Origin: Promethearchaeota archaeon
GTDB taxonomy: Archaea > Asgardarchaeota > Lokiarchaeia > Sigyniarchaeales > SOKP01
Assembly (NCBI GenBank): GCA_030605895.1
Contig: JAUWHL010000125.1
Span: 1-10,386 of the forward strand
DNA: 10,386 nt
Direction of reading: 5' to 3'
Part shown: positions 1-5,999 of the stretch, piece after piece
How positions within the stretch are numbered: position 1 is the first letter of the stretch
Layout: the number at the start of each line of letters is the position of its first letter
Made by a program: the position numbers and the translations under genes
Notes under the pieces: model-generated
What the model was told of the DNA's origin: nothing
The model's input: the letters and a program-made list of their open reading frames with translations, nothing else
Database searches by the model: none

Positions 1-1
1 A

Positions 2-655
2 GATGTGAGTGCGAATAATCCCACATACACTATTACAAGAAATAGCATGCCTTTAATCATAGATAATCCGTGTACACCAGGAGAAGCTATTAACATTTCC
101 ATTGATGGTCTTGATGTGGGTGATCATGGATTTACAATCGAAATAGATGATGGATATGGTGGAACTGTTCAGGATAGTGTATGGGTAGCTGTTATATCCA
201 GTTCTGATGTAAATTTACTTTATACAGAAATTGTTGAACAATCATTTTCAATGGAGGATTTTAATGTTACTTTTGTTGTCTATAATGAAAGCAGTCAAAG
301 AATTGATTCAGTGACAATTCAGATGTGGTGGAATGGCACAGATGTATCTGATAATGTCGTTGATCTTGGGAATGGATTATATTTTGTTTCTTTAGAACCA
401 ATAACAGTAGCACCTGGAGATGATCCAATCTTATTAAACATGGTAATCTCGGCTTCTGGATATGAAGATAAACTTTTTGAAACGTATCTCGCGGTAGATC
501 CTGAAACTTTGGAAAAGAAGGTTGAAAAAGATGGAGATGAATTTCCTTTCCTAATAATCATTATTGCAATCACCTCAATTGCGGGAGGAATAGGAGCAAC
601 AATCATTACATTGGGAATATTACGTAAAAGAAAGCTAACAAAGGAAATAATATAA
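2..655 (+). CDS. C-terminal part of a large Ig-like surface protein with a membrane anchor (5' end outside window)
   Basis: The frame is open to the left edge, so this is the tail of a longer gene; the GTG at 5 is probably internal. Residues here are counted from that GTG. Residues about 1-65 resemble one Ig/PKD-like beta-sandwich repeat, with the pattern I-x-I-D-G-L-x-V-G-x-H-x-F-T-I and then D-D-G-Y-G-G-T-V-x-D. Residues about 70-165 look like a second beta-rich domain. A short charged linker (VEKDGDE) leads to a single hydrophobic helix at about 179-206, then a basic RKRK stop-transfer tail. This implies an extracellular protein held by its C-terminus, with about ten residues in the cytoplasm. 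Four N-X-S/T sequons (N30, N87, N94, N110) make it a plausible N-glycosylation target. Such modular, C-terminally anchored proteins are common in Asgard genomes. The exact binding role is unknown. Confidence 0.8.
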   Translation, partial: DVSANNPTYTITRNSMPLIIDNPCTPGEAINISIDGLDVGDHGFTIEIDDGYGGTVQDSVWVAVISSSDVNLLYTEIVEQSFSMEDFNVTFVVYNESSQRIDSVTIQMWWNGTDVSDNVVDLGNGLYFVSLEPITVAPGDDPILLNMVISASGYEDKLFETYLAVDPETLEKKVEKDGDEFPFLIIIIAITSIAGGIGATIITLGILRKRKLTKEII

Positions 656-667
656 CTAGAAAAATAA

Positions 668-733
668 TTTTTTTTTTTTTTTTAACGATCTTCTATGAAT
701 TTTGGCAAACCTGATGAGATAATTTTTTTTTTT
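668..733 (+). terminator. T-tract transcription terminator region after the surface-protein gene
   Basis: An uninterrupted run of 16 T lies at 668-683, thirteen bases after the stop codon, and a second run of 11 T lies at 723-733. Archaeal termination commonly relies on U-rich tracts without a hairpin, so these probably end the surface-protein transcript. I see no strong stem-loop. The tract length could also be affected by homopolymer error. Confidence 0.55.
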
Positions 734-790
734 GAAATTGTATTTCTTTTCTACTTTCAATTTTTTTAAGTTTTAAGGAATAGATTTTGA

Positions 791-816
791 AGAATAAAGG
801 TATTCTTTAAAGAATA
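791..816. repeat. Three alternating AGAATA/TATTCT elements forming a 16-bp palindrome upstream of the GTPase gene
   Basis: The sequence reads AGAATA (791-796), TATTCT (801-806), AGAATA (811-816), with ten-base periodicity between starts. Bases 801-816 form a perfect 16-bp palindrome. Ten-base spacing puts the elements on the same DNA face, as in some operators. It lies in the 656-901 gap, which otherwise holds only T-rich sequence and no convincing ORF. In such AT-rich DNA chance is a real alternative. Confidence 0.35.
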
Positions 817-901
817 TGTAGGTATCATACGAATATTATTTTCTTTTTTGTAGCTTTATTTGCCTTTTCTACATAAGAACGTTGTATTTAGAAAAGGTTG
901 A

Positions 902-1381
902 TTAAAAGTTCATACAACAAAACAAAAAATATGTTTATTAGGATTAAGTAGCGTTGGAAAATCATCATTAGTATCTTTACTTCAAGGTCGAGAAATATCG
1001 AAAGAAAGAAATCCGACAGTAGGATTAGATATTGAGAATTCTGTACTCAATGGGAAAAAGGTTAATATTTGGGATTTTGGAGGTCAAGAACGTTATCATT
1101 TTATGTGGCAAGATTTCTTAAGAGGTGCAGGCTTGACTGTTTTAGTATGTGATTCTACAGAAGATAATATTGAAAAAACTAAGGATGCATTTAAAAAGTT
1201 CTCACGATATATGACTACAAAAATTATTGCTATAGCGAATAAACAAGATCTTCCAGGTGCATTAAACGCAAAGAAAATTCAGAAAAAATTAGGTATACCC
1301 ACCTATGGAATGTCTGCTATCAGATTGGACCTGCGAGAAAGAATGCGTGAAATTTTGGAATATGAAATTGAAAAAGATTAG
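902..1381 (+). CDS. Arf/Arl-like small GTPase, start codon not identifiable
   Basis: All five G-motifs are visible: P-loop GLSSVGKSS (941-967), switch-I threonine in NPTVGLD (codon 1016-1018), G3 WDFGGQE (1070-1090) with the Arf-type Gly-Gly-Gln, G4 NKQD (1238-1249) and G5 SA (1313-1318). W-D-x-G-G-Q-E and the length of about 155-160 residues point to the Arf/Arl/SR-beta branch rather than Ras or Rab. It should be a GTP-switched regulator, probably membrane-linked as in eukaryotes, but the N-terminus is too short for the usual amphipathic helix. The frame is closed by TGA at 899-901, and from 902 to the P-loop there is no ATG, GTG or TTG. Removing one A from the A6 run at 924-929 would join it to TTG 898, giving an N-terminus MIKSSYNKTKICLLGL. 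The first in-frame ATG (1103) lies after the P-loop and cannot be the start. The gene ends 16 bases from the convergent DUF99 gene. Confidence 0.85.
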   Translation, partial: LKVHTTKQKICLLGLSSVGKSSLVSLLQGREISKERNPTVGLDIENSVLNGKKVNIWDFGGQERYHFMWQDFLRGAGLTVLVCDSTEDNIEKTKDAFKKFSRYMTTKIIAIANKQDLPGALNAKKIQKKLGIPTYGMSAIRLDLRERMREILEYEIEKD

Positions 1382-1397
1382 ATAAAATTATAAACTC

Positions 1398-1958
1398 TTA
1401 AAATATTTTTCCAATTAAGTGTGCTATTCTCACTGATTCTGGTAATTTGGAGTCTATACATATTTTTTTTAGAAGTGACTCGACTTCTTTAACACTAATA
1501 CCCTTGTTATGAAAAAATATTTTTGATATACCGCCTGCTGTATTCACTTCTGTTTCATATAAATTTCCAGCCTCAACTATATATCTTAATTTATTTTTAT
1601 ATGTATGAGGGAATTTAATTTTTAGAGCGCTTTCTACAGAATCGAAATCTACTTTTCGTTCTGTTATAGCGATAATAGGTTTTCCTGTTTCATTGTAAAT
1701 ATCAGTTAAATTAACAAGATTAAACCCACCAAAAGTTATTGTATGGGTTAAAACATATTGTACATGTTTTTCATTGTCTCTAATTAGTTTTATTATTTTT
1801 TCAGTCGCATCATCGCCATCTATCTTTATATCATCTCTTACAACTCTTACCATTCTTGTTCCTTGACAGACTACCCCAATTAATTGAGTTGTTTTAACAC
1901 TTGTTTTTAACTTAAAAGTTGCATCGTCAAATCCAATTGTTATAGGATTATCTTTCAT
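1398..1958 (-). CDS. DUF99 / UPF0215 family protein (endonuclease V homologue)
   Basis: This 186-residue protein carries the hallmarks I associate with DUF99 (COG1628): GFDDATF at 9-15, DGDDATEK at 47-54, the THTITFGGFNLVNL block at 71-84, ETGKPII at 90-96, and a C-terminal PESVRIAHLIG at 173-183. The family is archaeal, has an RNase H-like fold related to endonuclease V, and its activity is not established. The Asp pair at 11-12 sits where endonuclease V has its first catalytic aspartate, so metal-dependent nucleic acid cleavage is possible but inferred. The ATG at 1958 starts only four bases after the stop of the RNase III-like gene, so the two are probably co-transcribed and translationally coupled. 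It is the last gene of the minus-strand cluster that begins with csl4. Its length is usual for the family. Confidence 0.85.
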   Translation of the reverse strand: MKDNPITIGFDDATFKLKTSVKTTQLIGVVCQGTRMVRVVRDDIKIDGDDATEKIIKLIRDNEKHVQYVLTHTITFGGFNLVNLTDIYNETGKPIIAITERKVDFDSVESALKIKFPHTYKNKLRYIVEAGNLYETEVNTAGGISKIFFHNKGISVKEVESLLKKICIDSKLPESVRIAHLIGKIF

Positions 1959-1962
1959 TTTT

Positions 1963-2415
1963 CTATTTTTCAGGTAGAAATTTTTTAATATAATTTAAAA
2001 GATTGGTAAAAGCGATGGTTGCTTTTTCAATTTCTTCAGTTCTATTATAAAGATCCCCTGAAAGATTATCTGCTAAAAAATCAATAATTTCTTTTAGAGA
2101 GATTTTATTATCAAGCCACACGTACGCTAATACTGATTCAACAGTATCAGCAAGATCATGAGCATTAGCCCTAGTTTTTGCAAAACTTTTCATATTTGCA
2201 TTTTTTAGGGCAGCACCTAAAATAGTTTTCCCTACTTTTTTTCCTGTTCTAATAGTATTATCATTTGGATTGTTTTTTGTTAGAAAAATAGATTTTGCTA
2301 CTGAATAAGCAACATTTACGATTCCGTCTCCGATTTTTGCCAAACCTTTATCGGTTCCGATAATCTTTTGTGATTTATTTAGATTTAAATCAGTAATTAA
2401 ATACTTATAATCCAT
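1963..2415 (-). CDS. RNase III-like domain protein, archaeal small type without a dsRNA-binding domain
   Basis: This 150-residue, mainly helical protein has the layout of the archaeal single-domain RNase III-like family (similar to Pfam Ribonucleas_3_2). LAKIGDGIVNVAYSVAKSI (25-43) corresponds to the RNase III signature helix, with D30 in the place of the first metal-binding Asp. ADTVESVLAYVWLDNKIS (89-106) corresponds to the second catalytic block, with D90-x-x-E93. By my alignment, the glutamates that precede the Gly-Asp in bacterial RNase III are K and A here, so activity is not certain. There is no double-stranded RNA-binding domain. The start is ATG 2415, with no clear ribosome binding site. 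It lies 58 bases after rpo11 and 4 bases before DUF99. A role in RNA processing fits the neighbours but is inference. The assignment rests on remembered family patterns. Confidence 0.65.
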   Translation of the reverse strand: MDYKYLITDLNLNKSQKIIGTDKGLAKIGDGIVNVAYSVAKSIFLTKNNPNDNTIRTGKKVGKTILGAALKNANMKSFAKTRANAHDLADTVESVLAYVWLDNKISLKEIIDFLADNLSGDLYNRTEEIEKATIAFTNLLNYIKKFLPEK

Positions 2416-2473
2416 TAAGATAAGTAGAATTAAGAATTCTTATAAAATTTTTCATAAAAGAAAGAATACTGTT

Positions 2474-2974
2474 TTAAGTAAGTTTTTTAAATACTTTTTG
2501 CACTTCGATGACTTTAGCTCTAAGTGATTCAATTCCTTTATGTAAAATATCTTTAATTTTGTATTCATTTGAATTTTCAAGTCGGATAAAAATTTTTGGT
2601 AATTCTACATTATTTACCTTATAAGCCGCGATACTAACACCCTCAATTTCTAATAAGTGTTTTACAAGAATATTACAGAATCCATGTGATTGTCCTTCAA
2701 CTGTTATTTCATAATCATTTTCTCCCAGTGCTTTATTTATTCCTACATTGAGATACTTATAATCAGGAAATCTTGGTTCTTCTTCAATCTCAAATTCTTC
2801 CTCTTCCTCCTCTATTGCTTCTTCGGGTGATGTGGGTGATGGTTCAAGTTTCTCTTTCTCATCTATTTTTGGATATACAGTCTCAATTTCTTCATCCTCT
2901 AATAAATCATCAACTATTTCATCAATTTCATCTTCTTCCGTATCTTCTGGTTTGGTTGCTTTTTTTTTAGCCAT
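2474..2974 (-). CDS. rpo11: DNA-directed RNA polymerase subunit Rpo11 (RpoL) with a long acidic N-terminal extension
   Basis: Residues about 71-166 match archaeal Rpo11, the counterpart of eukaryotic Rpb11: a beta strand, the GQSHGFCNILVKHLL helix (94-108, where the family has a pattern like EDHTLGNLLR), GVSIAAYKV (112-120), the conserved proline strand PKIFIRLEN, and a long C-terminal helix. Rpo11 pairs with Rpo3 in the polymerase assembly platform. The start is taken as ATG 2974 because GGGAG (minus strand, 2987-2983) sits eight bases upstream; a TTG at 2989 would overlap that site. Rpo11 is normally about 90-100 residues. Here about 70 extra residues precede the domain: basic at the tip (MAKKKATK), then rich in Glu and Asp, including a run of six Glu at 55-60. 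The extension is probably disordered and would project from the polymerase. A TATA-like element upstream suggests it has its own promoter within the cluster. Confidence 0.9.
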   Translation of the reverse strand: MAKKKATKPEDTEEDEIDEIVDDLLEDEEIETVYPKIDEKEKLEPSPTSPEEAIEEEEEEFEIEEEPRFPDYKYLNVGINKALGENDYEITVEGQSHGFCNILVKHLLEIEGVSIAAYKVNNVELPKIFIRLENSNEYKIKDILHKGIESLRAKVIEVQKVFKKLT

Positions 2975-2982
2975 AATTTTTA

Positions 2983-2987
2983 CTCCC
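2983..2987 (-). promoter_or_regulatory. Shine-Dalgarno site fixing the rpo11 start
   Basis: The minus strand reads GGGAG, then eight bases, then ATG at 2974. This is one of the few strong ribosome binding sites in the window. It decides the start in favour of ATG 2974, because the alternative TTG at 2989 would overlap the site itself. Confidence 0.7.
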
Positions 2988-3012
2988 AATGATTAGGATT
3001 TGATAACCTTAC

Positions 3013-3023
3013 TTTAAAATATA
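3013..3023 (-). promoter_or_regulatory. Possible TATA element for rpo11
   Basis: The minus strand reads TATATTTTAAA about 40 bases before the rpo11 ATG, within the 95-base gap after the 72-residue gene. A run of eight T in minus-strand sense (about 3053-3060) follows that gene's stop, so transcription may partly end and restart here. AT-rich context makes single TATA calls weak. Confidence 0.35.
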
Positions 3024-3069
3024 CAAAATCAAATAAATTTTTTTTGGTTTTACAAAAAAAACTTATCTT

Positions 3070-3288
3070 TTACAAATAGCGATTTGCTAAATCTTTTAAT
3101 CTTTCGGTTGCTAAATGTTGGAGATCTCTTGAACCATAAAGTGTAATCTTTATACTTTTTCCTTCAATAGAAACATTTAGGTTAAGATAATTTATTTTTT
3201 TCTGAATATCTTCAAGAAATCGAACTGCATTATCCAAAATACCACTATTATTATAGAAATGAATTACTTTTTTACCTGTTTTTCTCAC
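3070..3288 (-). CDS. Small uncharacterised protein (72 residues) between csl4 and rpo11
   Basis: I do not recognise this family. The predicted layout is strand (KVIHFY, 7-12), helix (about 16-30), two strands (about 36-50, including NVSIEG and KSIKITLYG), then a C-terminal helix (SRDLQHLATERLKDLANRYL, 53-72). That beta-alpha-beta-beta-alpha order resembles small KEOPS Pcc1-like folds, but I see no convincing Pcc1 motif and the genomic place is not typical for pcc1. No signal peptide, membrane helix or cysteine motif is present. The start is GTG 3288; no ATG, GTG or TTG lies further upstream in frame before the csl4 end. It begins 24 bases after csl4 on the same strand, so it is almost surely in the same transcript. 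Tight placement next to an exosome subunit suggests an RNA-related role, which is inference only. Confidence 0.7.
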   Translation of the reverse strand: MRKTGKKVIHFYNNSGILDNAVRFLEDIQKKINYLNLNVSIEGKSIKITLYGSRDLQHLATERLKDLANRYL

Positions 3289-3312
3289 TACTACACACTT
3301 TAAAAAAGATAA

Positions 3313-3912
3313 TTAGAATCTCAAACTATTTGTTACATTTCCATAATCATTGGCTAGTTTTCTTGTTTCTTGGTTTCCACATCGATCACATCGTAATTTA
3401 TTATAGCCAATTTTAATAAGTGGGTCTCCACAGATAACACAATCAGCATAAATAACTCCAAGATTTTTCCCGGTTGTACTTAATTTAAATTCATTATAAT
3501 TTTGTTCTTGAACACGAGCACGTACAATATCTGTTATTTGAAAAGCATCCCGGATTTTTTCAACATATCTATCTGAAATCTGTGATACATGAATATTACC
3601 AAAACAACTTGAATTAAAATGAACTTTGCCATTAATTGTATAAAAACTAATTCCAACTGAGTATTGACGCAGAAAAAGAATATTACCAATAACAATATCT
3701 CCTACTTTTACAACCTTTCGATCTTTATCTTGATGTGTGCTTATTCCAATTTTCCTTTCTTGATCATTAACATTTATCATACCTGTCTTACTAGCAAATA
3801 TTTTTCCATCTTTAATAAATGTAGATTGTTTATCTGGAAGAAATTCTTCTACTACGCCTAAATATTGACCAGTTATAACAATATCCTTATCTTTATAAGA
3901 TTTCTTACTCAA
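3313..3912 (-). CDS. csl4: Exosome cap subunit Csl4 (RNA-binding, S1 domain and zinc ribbon)
   Basis: Csl4 is an RNA-binding cap subunit of the archaeal exosome; it sits on the Rrp41-Rrp42 ring and recruits DnaG and substrates for 3'-5' decay. Counted from TTG 3912, the N-terminal domain (about 10-55) has the family pattern GQYLGVVEEF then KIFASKTG. An S1-like beta barrel follows (about 65-145, starting VKVGDIVIGNI and including HVSQISD). A C-terminal zinc ribbon has four cysteines, CVIC (158, 161) and CDRC (175, 178). The length of about 200 residues is normal. The start is uncertain: three in-frame TTG codons exist (3924, 3921, 3912) and no ATG. I prefer 3912 because it yields MSKKSYKDK, without the hydrophobic LILL lead. 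No clear ribosome binding site is seen for any of them. It heads the minus-strand cluster and is divergent from the METTL5 gene. Confidence 0.92.
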   Translation of the reverse strand: MSKKSYKDKDIVITGQYLGVVEEFLPDKQSTFIKDGKIFASKTGMINVNDQERKIGISTHQDKDRKVVKVGDIVIGNILFLRQYSVGISFYTINGKVHFNSSCFGNIHVSQISDRYVEKIRDAFQITDIVRARVQEQNYNEFKLSTTGKNLGVIYADCVICGDPLIKIGYNKLRCDRCGNQETRKLANDYGNVTNSLRF

Positions 3913-3924
3913 TAATATCAACAA

Positions 3925-4026
3925 TACTTATTTAATTTCTCAAATTCTTTCTAACTTAAGTAAATAGTATTAAATAAGATAAATAAATTTGATGTATTAA
4001 TTTTAAAGGAGTAAACATTTTTTCGG
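3925..4026. promoter_or_regulatory. Divergent promoter region between csl4 and the METTL5 gene, with a ribosome binding site
   Basis: This gap must hold promoters for both directions. AAAGGAGT at 4005-4012 is a good plus-strand Shine-Dalgarno site, 14 bases before ATG 4027, which is longer than usual. Several TATA-like stretches such as TATTAAATAA (3968-3977) could serve the plus strand. AT-richness prevents a firm choice. Confidence 0.45.
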
Positions 4027-4674
4027 ATGAAATTTAGCAAAAAAGAACTAATCTCTATTATACAAAACACCGAATCATTCAATAATCCTAAAGTTCAATT
4101 AGAACAATATTGTATCGATGCAGAATGTGCTGTAGATGTAATTTACTATGCAGGTTTTGAATTTAATGATATCAATAAAGCATTAATTGTTGATTTAGGT
4201 GCTGGAACAGGAAGGTTATCTATCGCAAGTGCCTTTTTCAATGCTAGTCATGTTCTTAGTGTAGACATTGATATTAATGCTTTACAAATTTTAAAGAAAA
4301 ATGTGCTTTCTCTTGATTTAGGCCATATTATATCTCCTATATGTGCTGATATTGAGTTTTTTCATATTTCAAAAAGAACTTTCTCTCAGAATGTGAAAGT
4401 AACTACAATTATGAATCCCCCATTTGGAGTGCAAACTAAATTTGCGGATAGAATTTTCATAAAAAAAGCATTTTATTTTTCAGATATTGTCTATTCCATT
4501 CATTTAGCAAATAAGAAAGTCTACAATTTCATTTCAACCTATATTAACAAGCTTGGTTGGAAAATAGATAATGTTCTTCCTTTTAGCATAAGACTAGAGA
4601 GAGCATTTCCATTTCATACTCAAAAAACTAAGAAGATTGATGTTCATATATACAGATTTATTAAAAAACAATAA
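4027..4674 (+). CDS. METTL5-like SAM-dependent adenine-N6 methyltransferase (probable rRNA m6A enzyme)
   Basis: This 215-residue Rossmann methyltransferase has the COG2263/METTL5 signature. LEQYCIDAECAVDVI (25-39) matches the LEQYxTPxxxA entry motif, VDLGAGTGRLSIAS (55-68) is the SAM-binding motif I, SVDIDINAL (78-86) holds the acidic ribose contact, and NPPFG (130-134) is the catalytic motif of amino-group methyltransferases. ADRIFIKKAF and VYSIHLA (140-161) are also family-typical. Human METTL5, with its partner TRMT112, makes m6A in 18S rRNA near the decoding site; an equivalent SSU rRNA role here is inferred. No TRMT112-like gene is seen in the window. ATG 4027 is the only possible start, because an in-frame stop at 4012-4014 precedes it. 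The gene is divergent from csl4 and convergent with enolase, 20 bases away. Confidence 0.9.
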   Translation: MKFSKKELISIIQNTESFNNPKVQLEQYCIDAECAVDVIYYAGFEFNDINKALIVDLGAGTGRLSIASAFFNASHVLSVDIDINALQILKKNVLSLDLGHIISPICADIEFFHISKRTFSQNVKVTTIMNPPFGVQTKFADRIFIKKAFYFSDIVYSIHLANKKVYNFISTYINKLGWKIDNVLPFSIRLERAFPFHTQKTKKIDVHIYRFIKKQ

Positions 4675-4694
4675 AAAGAATTAATTAATTAGAA

Positions 4695-5999
4695 TTAGAT
4701 AAAATTTCTCCACGAATCTAAATTTTTAGGATATTTTGCATTTTCTCCTAGCATTTCTTCGATTCTTAGTAATTGATTGAACTTGCAGGTTCGATCTGAT
4801 CTACATGTAGCACCGGTCTTCATTTGGCCTGTGCAAAGTCCGACAGCTAAATCTGCGATAAAAGGATCTTCTGTTTCCCCCGAACGATGCGAAACCATTA
4901 CATTAAATCCATTATCAAAAGACATTTTCGCTGCTTTTATAGCTTCAGTTAATGATCCTATTTGATTCACTTTAAGTAGTAATGCGTTGCCTGCCTTTTC
5001 TTTAATCGCTTTTTCTAGTATTTTAATGTTAGTCACTGTTAAATCATCATCAACAATTTGTATACTTTTATCGACCTTAGCTGTTAAATTTGAGAAATTT
5101 CTAAAGTCTTTTTCATCAAAAGGATCCTCAATAGATTTGAAAGGGTATTCATGGATTAAATCCATATAATACTCCAATAATTGCTCTTCTGAAAGATTTT
5201 TGCCGTCAATCTCATAAGTTCCCTCTTCATAGAATTCGCTTGCAGCCGCATCCATACCTAAAACAAAATCTGTCCCTAAAAGAAATCCTGCGGTCTCAAT
5301 TGCCTCCATTATTATCTCTACAGCATCAGATGTTAAAGATAAGTTAGGAGCAAATCCTCCTTCGTCGCCTACATTAATAGCAGAAGGCCCATATTTCTTT
5401 CCTAATAATTTCTTTAGATTTTGATACACTTCAGACGCATTTTGTATAGCTTGGGAAAAAGAATTAGCACCAACAGGTAAAATCATAAATTCTTGTATTG
5501 ATAAATTGTTACCTGCATGTTCTCCTCCATTTATGATATTGCAGCAAGGTAGAGGGAGCAAATAATCCTCTCTCGTCTTCTTATATGCTAAATTATAGAG
5601 ATGTTCAAACAAGGGGACTTCAGATATTTGAGAAGCTAATTTTGCTATAGCTAATGAAACAGATAGAATAGCATTAGCACCTAAATTTTTCTTATTTTCT
5701 GTACCATCTATTGAGATCATTTCTTCATCAATCTTAGTCTGTTCTCTAACGTCAAATCCTATTAATTTTTTCCCTAGTATTTCATTTACATTGGACACAG
5801 CTTTTAATACATGTTTTCCCATGAATGCTTTTCCACCATCTCGTAGTTCAAGTGCCTCTAAAACCCCTGTTGATGCTCCTGAGGGAACAGCAGCTCTGGA
5901 ATAATGTTTTCCTGCGTATACATCCGATTCAACTGTGGGATTTCCTCGTGAATCCAAAATCCACCTAGATTTAATTTTAGTAATTTTAAAATCAGTCAT
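4695..5999 (-). CDS. eno: Enolase (phosphopyruvate hydratase)
   Basis: Full-length 434-residue enolase, which interconverts 2-phosphoglycerate and phosphoenolpyruvate in cytoplasmic glycolysis and gluconeogenesis. The N-terminal capping domain has VPSGASTGVLEALELRD (38-54) with the mobile Ser-Ala-Ser-type loop. The barrel has INGGEHAGN (156-164) and GDEGGFAPN (211-219, catalytic E213). Metal ligands are D250 in GMDAA, E291 in SIEDPFD and D318 in IVDDDL. Catalytic K343 lies in LLLKVNQIGS, H371 in SHRSGETED, and substrate lysine K394 in MKTGA. One change from the usual V-G-D-D-L is Asp in place of Gly at 317, beside the metal ligand. The start is ATG 5999, preceded by a weak GAG. It is divergent from the RFC gene and convergent with the METTL5 gene, so it is likely a single-gene transcript. 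Confidence 0.98.
   Translation of the reverse strand: MTDFKITKIKSRWILDSRGNPTVESDVYAGKHYSRAAVPSGASTGVLEALELRDGGKAFMGKHVLKAVSNVNEILGKKLIGFDVREQTKIDEEMISIDGTENKKNLGANAILSVSLAIAKLASQISEVPLFEHLYNLAYKKTREDYLLPLPCCNIINGGEHAGNNLSIQEFMILPVGANSFSQAIQNASEVYQNLKKLLGKKYGPSAINVGDEGGFAPNLSLTSDAVEIIMEAIETAGFLLGTDFVLGMDAAASEFYEEGTYEIDGKNLSEEQLLEYYMDLIHEYPFKSIEDPFDEKDFRNFSNLTAKVDKSIQIVDDDLTVTNIKILEKAIKEKAGNALLLKVNQIGSLTEAIKAAKMSFDNGFNVMVSHRSGETEDPFIADLAVGLCTGQMKTGATCRSDRTCKFNQLLRIEEMLGENAKYPKNLDSWRNFI

Noticed and set aside
319..606. Open frame on the minus strand inside the surface-protein gene
   Set aside because: It lies opposite a well-supported coding frame with beta-rich domains and a membrane anchor, and its translation has no recognisable features.
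656..901. Possible small gene or RNA in the gap before the GTPase
   Set aside because: Only T-tracts, the short palindromic elements and frames closed by stops are seen; no tRNA-like cloverleaf or other RNA structure could be recognised by eye.
1103..1381. GTPase gene starting at the ATG at 1103
   Set aside because: This would omit the P-loop, switch I and the G3 motif, all of which are present in the same frame upstream.
2432..2441. AAGAATTCTT palindrome before the RNase III-like gene, similar to half-sites in the eno/rfcS gap
   Set aside because: A 10-bp AT-rich palindrome is expected by chance in this composition, and the resemblance between sites is too weak to claim a shared motif.
2773..2970. 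Leu/Pro-rich open frame on the plus strand opposite rpo11
   Set aside because: It is the antisense mirror of the Glu-rich Rpo11 tail (GAA/GAG codons read as TTC/CTC). It has no ribosome binding site and no family features.
3664..3861. Plus-strand open frame inside csl4
   Set aside because: It is antisense to the N-terminal and S1 domains of Csl4, with a composition typical of AT-rich noise.
4777..5169. Two short plus-strand frames inside enolase
   Set aside because: They run antisense to conserved enolase active-site motifs and have no independent support.
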